A DNA stretch of 30,476 bases from an uncultured Pseudogracilibacillus sp. Lineage in GTDB: Bacteria > Bacillota > Bacilli > Bacillales > Amphibacillaceae. The stretch is from positions 1 to 30,476 of the forward strand of contig CALGOZ010000104.1 of assembly GCA_937960785.1 (NCBI GenBank), written 5' to 3'. Position numbers and translations under genes: made by a program. Under the pieces are notes generated by a model that saw only the letters and a list, made by a program, of their open reading frames with translations, was not told the DNA's origin and searched no databases. Shown here one piece after another: positions 1 through 8,678 of the stretch. Positions within the stretch are counted from its first letter, which is position 1, and every line of letters begins with the position of its first letter.

Positions 1-396
1 CGTTCCATCGATTGGAATCCAAGCTTTTACTTGTTTTAACGCATCGAACATTCTTGAACGATCGACGATTAAGTCACGAATAACAGGGAAAGTGGACATC
101 GGCTCTAGACGAATTGGATGTTCTAGTTGATCAACAAGGGCTGCACAGGATTGACGTGCTTGACCGTTAATCACCATAGAACAAGCTCCACAAACCTCCT
201 CTAAACAACTCATCTCCCACTGAACAGGAGTTGTTTCTTTACCGTCGGCAGTAACGGGATTCTTCTGAATCTCCATTAATGCACTAATAACGTTCATATT
301 TGGACGATACGGTACGTGGAACGTTTCTTCATAAGAAGGAGAGTCTGGACCATCTTGTCGCTTAATAATAAACGTTACTGTCTTCTTGTCAGCCAT
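1..396 (-). CDS. sdhB: Succinate dehydrogenase iron-sulfur subunit (N-terminal 132 residues, cut by the window edge)
   Basis: This is the iron-sulfur subunit of complex II. It carries electrons from the flavoprotein SdhA to the membrane cytochrome SdhC and menaquinone. I translated the minus strand from the ATG at 394-396; the frame stays open to the left edge, so only the plant-type [2Fe-2S] domain and its linker are present. The [2Fe-2S] ligands are visible as Cys64, Cys69, Cys72 and Cys84 (motif CLEEVCGAC). The C-terminal [4Fe-4S]/[3Fe-4S] domain lies outside. The start is supported by a GGGAG ribosome binding site inside the end of sdhA. The gene begins three bases after the sdhA stop codon, so it is the last known gene of the sdhCAB operon. 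Identity is firm. Confidence 0.96.
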   Translation of the reverse strand, partial: MADKKTVTFIIKRQDGPDSPSYEETFHVPYRPNMNVISALMEIQKNPVTADGKETTPVQWEMSCLEEVCGACSMVINGQARQSCAALVDQLEHPIRLEPMSTFPVIRDLIVDRSRMFDALKQVKAWIPIDGT

Positions 397-399
397 GGT

Positions 400-2172
400 T
401 TAATTACTCCCTTCGTTAGCTTTGTTAGCTGTTGTATAGTCACGCTTTCTCGGTGGAATTAACGATACGTCAACATCTTCATAAGAGATAACTGGTGCCT
501 CGTTATCCACATCGAATTCAGCGATAGTTGTCTTTAAGAAGTTCTCATCGTCACGCTCTGGGAATTCTGGCTTATAGTGCGCTCCACGGCTTTCATCTCG
601 CTTATACGCACCGATTGTAATAACACGAGCTAAGTGAATCATATTCTTTAACTGACGCGCGAACATAACGCCTTGGTTACTCCACTTAGAAGTATCGTGA
701 ATATTAATGTCTTCCCAGCGCTCGAGTAATTCTTGTAACTTTTCGTCTGTCTTTAAGAGACGTGGGTTTTCACGTACTACTGTAACGTTATCTGTCATCC
801 ACTCACCGAGCTCTTGGTGAAGTTTATATGCATTTTCAGAACCGTCCATCTTAAGTAAATCTTCAAATGCTTCCTCTTCTTCCTTCACACGAGCGTCAAA
901 TAAGCTAGATGGCATTTCATCAGCATGCTTCTCTAAGCCATCGATATATTCGATTGCTTTCGGCCCAGCGACCATTCCACCATAAATTGCAGAGAGTAAG
1001 GAGTTTGCACCTAAACGGTTTGCCCCGTGCTGTGAATAGTCACACTCACCTGCTGCAAAAATACCTGGAATATTTGTCATTTGATCGTAGTCAACCCACA
1101 ATCCACCCATCGAGTAGTGAACCGCAGGGAAAATTTTCATAGGAACTTTACGAGGGTCTTCTCCAACGAACTTCTCATAAATCTCAATAATTCCGCCAAG
1201 TTTAATATCAAGCTCTTCAGGATCTTTATGAGATAAGTCGAGGTAAACCATGTTTTCTCCGTTAATTCCTAACTTCTGGTTCACACATACGTCGAAAATC
1301 TCACGGGTAGCAATGTCTCGTGGAACTAAGTTACCGTAAGCTGGATATTTCTCCTCTAAGAAATACCATGGTTCTCCATCTTTATATGTCCAGACACGCC
1401 CACCTTCACCACGAGCTGATTCACTCATTAAACGAAGCTTGTCATCTCCTGGAATTGCTGTTGGGTGAATTTGGATGAATTCACCGTTTGCGTATTTAGC
1501 TCCTTGCTGATATAAAATACTTGCAGCTGAGCCAGTGTTAATCATCGAGTTTGTTGATTTACCGAAGATAATTCCAGGACCACCCGTTGCCATAATCGTT
1601 GCATCTGAACGGAAGGCACGAATTTCGTGGTTTTGCAAGTTTTGTGCTACTAAACCACGACCGACACCATCTTCATCAATTACGGCACCTAAAAACTCCC
1701 AACCTTCATACTTCGTTACGAGTCCCTCAACTTCATAACGACGTACTTGTTCGTCGAGCGCATATAATAACTGCTGTCCAGTCGTTGCTCCTGCGAAAGC
1801 TGTACGGTGGTGCTGTGTACCTCCGAAACGTCTGAAGTCTAATAAACCTTCAGGTGTACGGTTAAACATTACACCCATACGGTCTAACATATGGATAATA
1901 CTTGGTGCAGCTTCACACATTGCTTTTACCGGTGGCTGGTTCGCTAAAAAGTCTCCACCGTAAATCGTGTCGTCAAAGTGAATCCAAGGTGAGTCACCTT
2001 CACCCTTCGTATTAACCGCACCGTTAATACCACCTTGCGCACAAACAGAGTGAGAGCGTTTTACTGGTACGATAGAAAATAAATCTACATGAACGCCAGC
2101 TTCAGCAGCTTTGATCGTTGCCATTAAACCAGCAAGGCCGCCACCTACTACTGCGATTTTTCTGTTACTCAT
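400..2172 (-). CDS. sdhA: Succinate dehydrogenase flavoprotein subunit
   Basis: The catalytic subunit of complex II oxidises succinate to fumarate on covalently bound FAD at the inner face of the membrane. The N-terminal dinucleotide fold GGGLAGL (residues 10-16) is followed by RSHSVCAQGG, where His41 is the expected covalent FAD attachment site. The active-site stretch HPTAIPGD and the arginine-rich SARGEGG segment lie in the middle of the protein. At 590 residues it has the length usual for Bacillus-type SdhA. It sits between sdhC (31 bases upstream) and sdhB (3 bases downstream). The start ATG follows a GGGAGGGAG-like ribosome binding site. Confidence 0.98.
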   Translation of the reverse strand: MSNRKIAVVGGGLAGLMATIKAAEAGVHVDLFSIVPVKRSHSVCAQGGINGAVNTKGEGDSPWIHFDDTIYGGDFLANQPPVKAMCEAAPSIIHMLDRMGVMFNRTPEGLLDFRRFGGTQHHRTAFAGATTGQQLLYALDEQVRRYEVEGLVTKYEGWEFLGAVIDEDGVGRGLVAQNLQNHEIRAFRSDATIMATGGPGIIFGKSTNSMINTGSAASILYQQGAKYANGEFIQIHPTAIPGDDKLRLMSESARGEGGRVWTYKDGEPWYFLEEKYPAYGNLVPRDIATREIFDVCVNQKLGINGENMVYLDLSHKDPEELDIKLGGIIEIYEKFVGEDPRKVPMKIFPAVHYSMGGLWVDYDQMTNIPGIFAAGECDYSQHGANRLGANSLLSAIYGGMVAGPKAIEYIDGLEKHADEMPSSLFDARVKEEEEAFEDLLKMDGSENAYKLHQELGEWMTDNVTVVRENPRLLKTDEKLQELLERWEDINIHDTSKWSNQGVMFARQLKNMIHLARVITIGAYKRDESRGAHYKPEFPERDDENFLKTTIAEFDVDNEAPVISYEDVDVSLIPPRKRDYTTANKANEGSN

Positions 2173-2203
2173 TATTTAAAACTCCCTCCCTAGTATTGGT
2201 CTA

Positions 2204-2818
2204 TTACATACCGAATACGAATATTGTTCGAATTCCAATAAAGGATACGACAATAAATACTAGTACAGTGAAATATGTAATAATTTGTTGTGAACGTGGT
2301 GATTGTGCAATTCCCCAAGTGACTGCAAAACCCCACAATCCATTAGCTAAGTGGAAAACTACCGCTAAAATTGAAATGATGTAGAACCAAAAATAAAACG
2401 GTTGTTGTAAAATATCTTGCATTAATTGTGCATTCACTTCTGCATTTCCTAATGCAACTTGAATTCTCGTTTGCCACACATGCCAAACGACGAAGATTAA
2501 TGTAATAATTCCTGTGATTCGTTGTAAGAAGAATAGCCAGTTACGAGCAAATCCATAAGTTCCTACGTTATTTTTAGCATTTAAGACGATATACACCCCT
2601 AAAACTGCATGAAAAATAAGTGGTAGATAAATAACGAAAATTTCAAGCGCTAGTACAAAAGGAAGATTGCCCATAAAACCAGCTGCTTTATTAAAACTTT
2701 CTTCTCCATAAACAATAAAATGGTTTACAATTAAGTGCTGTACGACGAAAATACCAATTGGAACAACACCTAGTAGTGAATGCAATCTTCTGTAAAAATA
2801 CTCACGATTTTCCACCAT
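2204..2818 (-). CDS. sdhC: Succinate dehydrogenase cytochrome b558 membrane subunit
   Basis: This membrane anchor of complex II holds the two hemes b and the menaquinone site. It has about five hydrophobic segments (near residues 15-37, 53-80, 95-118, 143-168 and 178-200) and 204 residues, matching the single-polypeptide Bacillus SdhC rather than the SdhC/SdhD pair of proteobacteria. His28, His70, His113 and His156 fall where the heme ligands of the B. subtilis protein are known to be. It is the first gene of the sdhCAB operon. The ATG is preceded by AAGGAGGGAG at ideal spacing, and a sigma-A promoter lies about 180 bases upstream. Confidence 0.97.
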   Translation of the reverse strand: MVENREYFYRRLHSLLGVVPIGIFVVQHLIVNHFIVYGEESFNKAAGFMGNLPFVLALEIFVIYLPLIFHAVLGVYIVLNAKNNVGTYGFARNWLFFLQRITGIITLIFVVWHVWQTRIQVALGNAEVNAQLMQDILQQPFYFWFYIISILAVVFHLANGLWGFAVTWGIAQSPRSQQIITYFTVLVFIVVSFIGIRTIFVFGM

Positions 2819-2900
2819 GTGTTACTCCCTCCTTAATAAATTTTTAATATGATTAGTAAAAAACAAAGAGACCATTTAGTGATTCATCCGTTTTCATCTA

Positions 2901-2921
2901 TTTGCATAATATGGATGCAAA
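2901..2921. repeat. Inverted repeat in the sdhCAB leader
   Basis: Perfect 7-base arms TTTGCAT and ATGCAAA are separated by 7 bases. The repeat lies about 75-95 bases downstream of the predicted sdhC transcription start. It could be an operator or a small RNA hairpin; I recognise no named site. Confidence 0.4.
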
Positions 2922-3000
2922 GGAAATATGCTGTAATACGTGCATTATTTCACTTGCTTATTGTGACAAAATAGAGAACTTTGAATCACTCTACCACTTT

Positions 3001-3029
3001 ATTGTACTTGTACTTTTATAAAGCGTCAA
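3001..3029 (-). promoter_or_regulatory. Sigma-A promoter of sdhCAB
   Basis: On the minus strand the -35 TTGACG (3024-3029) is separated by exactly 17 bases from the -10 TACAAT (3001-3006). The predicted start near 2994 leaves an untranslated leader of about 175 bases before sdhC. The leader contains the inverted repeat TTTGCAT/ATGCAAA (2901-2921). Confidence 0.75.
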
Positions 3030-3088
3030 GAAAATGGATATTCTCAATGTGCGAGAAAATCTATACTACGATAACTTAGTTTGATTTT

Positions 3089-3098
3089 ATGTTATAAT
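3089..3098 (+). promoter_or_regulatory. Extended -10 promoter of yslB
   Basis: The consensus TATAAT at 3093-3098 is preceded by TGT, giving a perfect extended -10 (TGnTATAAT). No convincing -35 hexamer lies 16-18 bases upstream, as is common for extended -10 promoters. It lies about 50 bases before yslB and fires away from the sdhC promoter. Confidence 0.6.
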
Positions 3099-3149
3099 AA
3101 TGGACGTTACATAAGCTTTATATACTTTATTAAGTAAAGGATGAAGCAA

Positions 3150-3584
3150 ATGGATGAGAAGTTAATTCCTCTCTCTTTGTTCGAGCAATTACCAGAATCA
3201 ACAGTCGGCCACGATGTTTTACGATACGTTAGTATGCCGAGTTTTTTAGGAGAAGAAAAAGACTCTATTTTATACTTTATTGGGCGTAAATTAGCAAGGA
3301 AAATTGAAATCGAATCACTAGAAGACTTATATTTCTTGTTTGAAACTTTCCACTGGGGAAAATTAGAGCTCGTCAAAAATCGTCGTCGCACCCTGACTTT
3401 CCACCTTATGTCCGATGAAGTTGCGGAACGCATGATTTCTCCCTTTACGATCGATTATCGTCTTGAAGCTGGCTTTATCGCCGAAGCAATTGAAAAAATT
3501 ACCGAACGAACTTGTGAGTGCAATGAATCGGTAAATAATCGGCTTTATCGAGTTCAGTTTAAAGTAACGTTTACCGACGATTAA
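3150..3584 (+). CDS. yslB: YslB, DUF2507 family protein
   Basis: This small soluble protein belongs to the DUF2507 (YslB) family, found beside sdhC in Bacillus and without an established biochemical role; the family has a V4R/TRAPP-like fold. Recognisable features are the LGEEKDSILYFIGRKLAR segment and the conserved RLEAGFIAE near the C-terminus. I place the start at the ATG at 3150 rather than the in-frame ATG at 3141: AAAGG at 3136-3140 is 9 bases from the former and directly abuts the latter. That gives 144 residues. Its stop codon overlaps the uvrC stop on the other strand. No transmembrane segment or signal peptide is visible. Confidence 0.88.
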   Translation: MDEKLIPLSLFEQLPESTVGHDVLRYVSMPSFLGEEKDSILYFIGRKLARKIEIESLEDLYFLFETFHWGKLELVKNRRRTLTFHLMSDEVAERMISPFTIDYRLEAGFIAEAIEKITERTCECNESVNNRLYRVQFKVTFTDD

Positions 3585-5365
3585 TCCTTCTTTTCATTCA
3601 AATAAGCTAGTACGTTTTTAGCGACATTTTTTGGGATTCCCAGCTTTGTCATATCGGCTATTGTTGCTTTTTTAATACGTTCTAAGGACCGGAAGTGTCG
3701 TAGAAGTAAATTACGTCGTTTCGGTCCAACTCCTTCGATTTTGTCCAATTCAGATTGAATTAATCTTTTCCCTCGAACTTGACGATGGAATTGAATCGCA
3801 AATCGGTGTACCTCGTCTTGAATTCGCTGAATTAAATAAAACTCATTCGATTGACGATCTAGAGGTACGATTTCCGGTGGTGAACCGTATAATAAATGGG
3901 CTGTCTTATGTTTATCATCAGAGACGATCCCGCCGATTGGGATCGATAAGCCTAACTCATTTTCTAACACATCTTCAGTAGCAGAAATTTGTCCTTTGCC
4001 ACCATCGACTAAAATTAAATCTGGAAGAGGTAAATTTTCTAACAAGACTCGTTTATAACGGCGACGAATGACTTCTCGCATCATTTCATAATCATCGGGG
4101 CCTTCTACACTCTTAATTTTATATTTCCGATATTCCTTCTTATCCGGACGACCATCAGTAAAAACAACCATCGCCGATACCGGATCGACTCCTTGTATAT
4201 TCGAATTGTCAAAGGCTTCGATTCTTTTTGGCGTTTCTATTTGTAAGATTTCTCCTAACCGTTCGATGGAACGAATCGTCCGCTCTTCATCTAGTTCTAT
4301 TATCGCAAATTGTTCATCGAGAGCGATACGCGCGTTTTTTTGTGCCATGTCGACGAGCTCACGTTTTATACCACGAAAAGGTGTGCGCACCTTTACTTCA
4401 AGTAATCCTTGCAATAGTTCTGTATTTGTACCGATTGGAACGAGGATTTCCTTCGGTTTCAAATTATTATTATGTAGGTAAAACTGTCCTATAAAACTAA
4501 TAAATGCATCCTCTGCCTCGGTATAAAAAGGGAAGAACGATACATCTCGTTCAATAAGCTTCCCTTGACGAATATAAAAAACTTGTATACACATCCAGCC
4601 GTGATTGTACGTATACCCAAAAATATCGATGTTTACTTTCTCGTTTAACATGACTTTTTGTTGTTCCATTACGGCTTCAATATGATGGATTTGGTCCCGC
4701 AGTTCTTTAGCTCGTTCAAAATTTAATTGTTCACTCGCTACATACATCTTTTCTTCTAATTCTTTTTTGACATGACGATATCCGCCTTGTAAAAATTGCG
4801 ATATTTCTCTAATTATTTCGTCGTAGACTTCTTTTTTCACTGGTTCTTCACTACAGGCGAGACACTGGTCTAAGTGATAATATAAACAATAATCACCTGG
4901 TTGATTGTTGCATTTTCGGAGTGGATACATTCGATCGAGTAATTTTTTTGTTTCGCGGGCTGCGATGACATTTGTATAAGGACCGAAATATTTTCCACCA
5001 TCTTTTTTCAACTTTCGTGTAATTTGTAATTGAGGATGACGTTCATTTGTAATTTTTAAATAGGGATAACTTTTGTCATCCTTTAACATGACGTTATATT
5101 TAGGATCGTATTGTTTTATTAAGTTCATCTCTAAAATTAAGGCGTCGATTTCGGAAGAAGTAACGATATATTCAAAATCAGCAATTTCCATGACAAGGCG
5201 TTGAGTTTTTTGGTCATGTGCTCCTTTAAAATAAGAACGTACTCGGTTACGTAGTTGCTTCGATTTTCCAACGTAAATAACTTGACCATGCTTATCTTTC
5301 ATTAAATAACAACCAGGTTTAAGGGGAACGAGAGATAGTTTTTCTTCAATATTATTTTTCGTCAT
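3581..5365 (-). CDS. uvrC: Excinuclease ABC subunit C
   Basis: This nuclease of UvrABC nucleotide excision repair makes both incisions around a lesion. Domains in order: GIY-YIG nuclease (residues about 14-95, with GCYLM and VIYVGK); a cysteine cluster Cys152, Cys160, Cys168, Cys171 matching the proposed iron-sulfur ligands of UvrC; a UVR motif (about 199-235) that binds UvrB; the RNase H-like second nuclease domain (about 380-530); and tandem helix-hairpin-helix motifs at the end (LDKIEGVGPKRR). The 594 residues are full length. The start ATG follows AAGGAGG. It is separated from upstream trxA by a terminator, and its stop overlaps the yslB stop. Confidence 0.98.
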   Translation of the reverse strand: MTKNNIEEKLSLVPLKPGCYLMKDKHGQVIYVGKSKQLRNRVRSYFKGAHDQKTQRLVMEIADFEYIVTSSEIDALILEMNLIKQYDPKYNVMLKDDKSYPYLKITNERHPQLQITRKLKKDGGKYFGPYTNVIAARETKKLLDRMYPLRKCNNQPGDYCLYYHLDQCLACSEEPVKKEVYDEIIREISQFLQGGYRHVKKELEEKMYVASEQLNFERAKELRDQIHHIEAVMEQQKVMLNEKVNIDIFGYTYNHGWMCIQVFYIRQGKLIERDVSFFPFYTEAEDAFISFIGQFYLHNNNLKPKEILVPIGTNTELLQGLLEVKVRTPFRGIKRELVDMAQKNARIALDEQFAIIELDEERTIRSIERLGEILQIETPKRIEAFDNSNIQGVDPVSAMVVFTDGRPDKKEYRKYKIKSVEGPDDYEMMREVIRRRYKRVLLENLPLPDLILVDGGKGQISATEDVLENELGLSIPIGGIVSDDKHKTAHLLYGSPPEIVPLDRQSNEFYLIQRIQDEVHRFAIQFHRQVRGKRLIQSELDKIEGVGPKRRNLLLRHFRSLERIKKATIADMTKLGIPKNVAKNVLAYLNEKKD

Positions 5366-5401
5366 TATAATTTCCTCCTTTCTTTTATATTCAAAATAAA
5401 A

Positions 5402-5434
5402 CGTTGCAATCCACGATAAATCGTGAATGCAACG
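5402..5434. terminator. Terminator after trxA (bidirectional shape)
   Basis: The outer arms CGTTGCA (5402-5408) and TGCAACG (5428-5434) enclose a second stem CACGAT/ATCGTG. On the minus strand the hairpin is followed by TTTTATTTT. A T-run also follows on the plus strand. It would end trxA transcripts before uvrC. Confidence 0.75.
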
Positions 5435-5477
5435 CCTTTTTTAAATCTAGTTGTTCATTTGTTCGCATCGCGCGTTA

Positions 5478-5792
5478 TTAGACATGTTTGTTAATTACGT
5501 CCACTAATGCCTCTTTAGGTTGGAAACCGACTACTTGATCGACGATATTTCCATCTTTCATTAATAGTAACGTTGGAATACTCATTACACCGTATTTACC
5601 TGCAGTTTCTTGGTTTTCATCGACGTTTAGTTTGACAATTTTAACTTTGTCTCCCATTTCACTATCGATTTCTTCTAATACAGGCGCAATCATTTTACAA
5701 GGTCCACACCAAGGTGCCCAAAAGTCAACTAATACTAAACCTTCTGCTGTTTCTTCAGCAAAGTTTTGGTCTGTTACATTTGCGATTGCCAT
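5478..5792 (-). CDS. trxA: Thioredoxin
   Basis: This cytosolic thiol-disulfide reductase is the electron donor for ribonucleotide reductase and others. The redox motif WCGPC has its cysteines at residues 29 and 32, and a cis-proline segment SIPTLLL follows. I chose the ATG at 5790-5792 because GGAGG sits 9 bases upstream and the protein then has the usual 104 residues. A longer in-frame reading upstream lacks a binding site and would cross the promoter. The gene has its own promoter (5832-5840) and terminator, so it is a single transcription unit between uvrC and etfA. Confidence 0.98.
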   Translation of the reverse strand: MAIANVTDQNFAEETAEGLVLVDFWAPWCGPCKMIAPVLEEIDSEMGDKVKIVKLNVDENQETAGKYGVMSIPTLLLMKDGNIVDQVVGFQPKEALVDVINKHV

Positions 5793-5831
5793 TAATTTTT
5801 TCCTCCATTCGTCAAATATACGTTCGATTTG

Positions 5832-5840
5832 ATTATAACA
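5832..5840 (-). promoter_or_regulatory. Extended -10 promoter of trxA
   Basis: The minus strand reads TGT followed by TATAAT, a perfect extended -10. The -35 region is poor. The predicted leader is about 30 bases, ending in the strong trxA ribosome binding site. Confidence 0.55.
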
Positions 5841-5936
5841 TTCCAATTTTACGTGTGCTAGTAGTTTGCTTACACATAAAATCAGATTATTTCATTTCTA
5901 TAATGGCTAATTTTTACTTTTTCATTCATTTAGAAA

Positions 5937-5970
5937 AAACCTGGTCCTACAAAACGTATTGACCAGGTTT
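5937..5970. terminator. Terminator of the fadR-fadB-etfB-etfA operon
   Basis: Ten-base perfect arms AAACCTGGTC and GACCAGGTTT enclose a 14-base loop. On the minus strand the T-run TTTTTTCTAAA includes the end of the stem. It is placed 18 bases after the etfA stop codon. Confidence 0.85.
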
Positions 5971-5988
5971 CCTTCTCCTATATACCAA

Positions 5989-6957
5989 TTACTGAAGGGC
6001 TTTAACTTCTTCAATCATTAAGTCTAATACTTCAAAGACGTCACCGACAATTCCGTAGTCAGCGATGTTGAAGATCGTTGCTTCCTCATCTGTGTTAACC
6101 GCTACGATTACTTTAGAGTTAGACATACCTGCTAAGTGCTGAATTGCACCTGAAATACCGAAAGCTATGTATAGATCAGGTGTAATTACTTTACCAGTCT
6201 GTCCAATTTGTAATGAGTAGTCACAGAAATCTGCGTCACATGCACCACGGGATGCACCGACTGCCGCACCTAAAAGGTCAGCTAATTCATAAAGACGGTT
6301 GAATCCTTCAGCATCTTTCATTCCGCGTCCACCAGCGATAACGATGTTCGCTTCAGATAGGTCGACACCTTCAGTTTTCTTACGGATTACTTCTTTGACA
6401 ACTGTACGTAAGTCTTTTACATCGATATCTTTAGCTGCGACCTCTCCTGAACGGGACTCGTCTTTTTCTAACGCTGGAATGTTATTTGGACGAATTGTCG
6501 CAAAGGTAATTCCTTCTTTAATGACTTTCTTTTCGAAAGCTTTTCCGGAATAAATTGGACGAGTAAAGACAACCTTGTCCCCATCTTTTTCAATTGCTGT
6601 TGCATCAGAAATTAATCCTAAATCACGACGAGCTGCAATCTTCGGTGTAAGGTCTTTACCAATCGATGTATGACCCATTACTACACCCGTAGGCTCCTCT
6701 TCATCCATTACTTCCATGACCACTTGTCCATATGCTTCTGACGTATAGTGTTCTAAATTATCGTGTTGTACCGTAATAGCACGATCTGCTCCATATTGAA
6801 TCATTTCTTGAGCTTGCTCTGATAGATCGTTATTTCCTAAAAGAAGTGCAACAATCTCTGCACCTTCGTCAATTTTCTTCGCCGCAGCAATCGCTTCAAA
6901 GCTTACATTACGTAATGTACCATCGACTGCTTCACCAATTACTAAAATTTTGCTCAT
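5989..6957 (-). CDS. etfA: Electron transfer flavoprotein, alpha subunit
   Basis: With EtfB it forms the FAD-containing electron carrier that takes electrons from acyl-CoA dehydrogenases to the respiratory chain. The C-terminal FAD-binding domain is clear: GRGMKDAEGF (about 211-220), GASRGACDAD and IGQTGKVITPDLYIAFGISG, ending in the usual IQHLAGM. The 322 residues are normal for the family. It starts at an ATG behind AGAGGGGAG, 35 bases after etfB, and is the last gene of the FadR-controlled operon before a strong terminator. Confidence 0.97.
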   Translation of the reverse strand: MSKILVIGEAVDGTLRNVSFEAIAAAKKIDEGAEIVALLLGNNDLSEQAQEMIQYGADRAITVQHDNLEHYTSEAYGQVVMEVMDEEEPTGVVMGHTSIGKDLTPKIAARRDLGLISDATAIEKDGDKVVFTRPIYSGKAFEKKVIKEGITFATIRPNNIPALEKDESRSGEVAAKDIDVKDLRTVVKEVIRKKTEGVDLSEANIVIAGGRGMKDAEGFNRLYELADLLGAAVGASRGACDADFCDYSLQIGQTGKVITPDLYIAFGISGAIQHLAGMSNSKVIVAVNTDEEATIFNIADYGIVGDVFEVLDLMIEEVKALQ

Positions 6958-6992
6958 TATGATACTTCTCCCCTCTTTTACTTATTTCCCGA

Positions 6993-7766
6993 TTAAAGTA
7001 CTTTTGCTTCGTCACGTAATAACGAAATGAGTTCTTTTACTTGGTCTTCGATTTCGCCTTCTAAAATACGACCCGCTTCTTTCTCTGGTGGTAAGAAGAC
7101 ATCAACTGTCTCTGTCTTCGTCTCTAAATCGTCTTCATCTAAATCAAGGTCGTCAAGCTCTAACTCTTCTAAAGGCTTACGCTTAGCTTTCATAATTCCT
7201 GGTAAAGAAGGATATCTTGGCTCATTTAAGCCTTGCTGACATGTAACGAGAAGTGGTAAAGGTGCCTCTACCTTTTCGATATCTCCTTCTACGTCTTTAT
7301 CGATTTTTGCTACGCCGTCTTCAATTTCTAAATCGACAATCGTTGTAACATACGCCATGTCTAACTTTTCAGCAATACGTGGGCCAACTTGTCCACTTGC
7401 TTCATCGATGGCAACGTTACCCGCTAGGATAAGGTCAACTTCTTTATCTTCGAAAAATGCTTCTAAGATTTGCATTGTTGTCGTTTGGTCGCCATCTTCT
7501 AAGTCGTCTTCTGTATTAATTAATACTGCTTTGTCTGCACCCATCGCTAACGCTGTGCGGAGTTGTTGTTCTGAGTCTGAATCACCAATTGTAACTACTG
7601 TTACTTCACCACCGTGCTCATCACGTTGGTTAATCGCTTCTTCAATTGCGTATTCATCGTATGGATTAATAATGTACTCAACACCATCATCTTCGATTAC
7701 GCCATCGTTAATCACGATTTTGTCCTCTGTATCAAATGTTTTCTTTAATAGAACGTAAATGTTCAT
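6993..7766 (-). CDS. etfB: Electron transfer flavoprotein, beta subunit
   Basis: This is the AMP-binding partner of EtfA. The protein begins MNIYVLLKKTFDTE; the ATG at 7764-7766 follows GGAGG, so I reject the ten extra upstream residues that an earlier in-frame ATG would add. The length is 257 residues. The family core NPYDEYAIEEA, GADKAVLI, the recognition loop with LPLLVTCQQGLNEPRYPSL and the C-terminal SLLRDEAKVL are all present. An acidic linker (LELDDLDLDEDDLE) follows the recognition loop; a similar one occurs in Bacillus EtfB. Confidence 0.97.
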   Translation of the reverse strand: MNIYVLLKKTFDTEDKIVINDGVIEDDGVEYIINPYDEYAIEEAINQRDEHGGEVTVVTIGDSDSEQQLRTALAMGADKAVLINTEDDLEDGDQTTTMQILEAFFEDKEVDLILAGNVAIDEASGQVGPRIAEKLDMAYVTTIVDLEIEDGVAKIDKDVEGDIEKVEAPLPLLVTCQQGLNEPRYPSLPGIMKAKRKPLEELELDDLDLDEDDLETKTETVDVFLPPEKEAGRILEGEIEDQVKELISLLRDEAKVL

Positions 7767-7847
7767 TATATATTTCCTCCTTATCATTGCATACATTGTT
7801 ATAATATAAAATGAACTTCCAAGGATTATTCCTCGACATTCATTTCA

Positions 7848-8621
7848 TTATTTATCTTTGAAATTTGGGCTTCGCTTTTCAATAAAGGCTTGTACACCTT
7901 CTTTAGCATCCTCGGTTCCAAATACTTCTCCAAAGGCTTCAGCTTCTGCTACTACTCCTGCTGAGAAAGAGGCGAATTTTGCATAAGGAACTAGCTGCAT
8001 TACTTTCTCAATTGTCGGTTTACTTTTTGCTACGATCTTCTTCGCTAGGCTCTCCGCTGTGTCGATTAATTCATCTTCGCTTACTGCATGGTTTGCTAGG
8101 CCAATTTTTACTGCTTCATCTCCTGTCACAGGTTCAGCAGTTAAAATAAGTTCGTAAGCTTTTGCGTTGCCGACAAGTTGTGGCAAACGTTGTGTCCCTG
8201 CAAAACCAGGAATTATACCTAGGTTTAATTCAGGCAAACCTAATTTCGCAGATTCTGTCACTATACGAATATGACAAGCCATCGCTAACTCTAGTCCACC
8301 GCCTAATGCAGCCCCATGAATTGCTGCAATAACTGGTACGGAGAACTTCTCAATTCGTTCAAAGAGTTCTTGTCCATTTCTAGCAGTTGCTTCATAATCG
8401 GACGCTCCTTGTAAAGAGGTGAACTCTTTTATATCAGCACCAGCTGAGAAAAATCTACCATCGCCCTTTAAAATAATCGCTTTCACTGTTCCATCAGCTT
8501 CAATTTCGTCAAAACGAGTTGCTAAATCGTTTAATAATGTCGTTGAAAGGGCATTCGCCGGAGGGCTTTGGATAGTCAATGTAGCAATATGTTCCTTAAT
8601 ATCTAATGCAATCGTACTCAT
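7848..8621 (-). CDS. fadB: Enoyl-CoA hydratase (FadB/YsiB type)
   Basis: This crotonase-fold enzyme hydrates trans-2-enoyl-CoA in beta-oxidation. The acyl-CoA/oxyanion elements are FFSAGADIKEF (residues 57-67) and GAALGGGLELAMA (103-115). Both catalytic glutamates of the crotonase family appear to be kept: Glu111 in GGGLELA and Glu131 in LPELNLGIIPG. At 257 residues it is a stand-alone hydratase without the dehydrogenase domain of proteobacterial FadB. It lies 57 bases after fadR and 81 before etfB, in the order known from B. subtilis ysiA-ysiB-etfB-etfA. Confidence 0.93.
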   Translation of the reverse strand: MSTIALDIKEHIATLTIQSPPANALSTTLLNDLATRFDEIEADGTVKAIILKGDGRFFSAGADIKEFTSLQGASDYEATARNGQELFERIEKFSVPVIAAIHGAALGGGLELAMACHIRIVTESAKLGLPELNLGIIPGFAGTQRLPQLVGNAKAYELILTAEPVTGDEAVKIGLANHAVSEDELIDTAESLAKKIVAKSKPTIEKVMQLVPYAKFASFSAGVVAEAEAFGEVFGTEDAKEGVQAFIEKRSPNFKDK

Positions 8622-8678
8622 GACTTACCTCCTTTATTATAATAATGAATTATTTATAAAAAATTAAAACATACTTCT

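Noticed and set aside
5478..5846. Thioredoxin with 18 extra N-terminal residues
   Set aside because: The extension covers the leader and ends in the real ribosome binding site; the internal ATG gives the standard 104-residue protein.
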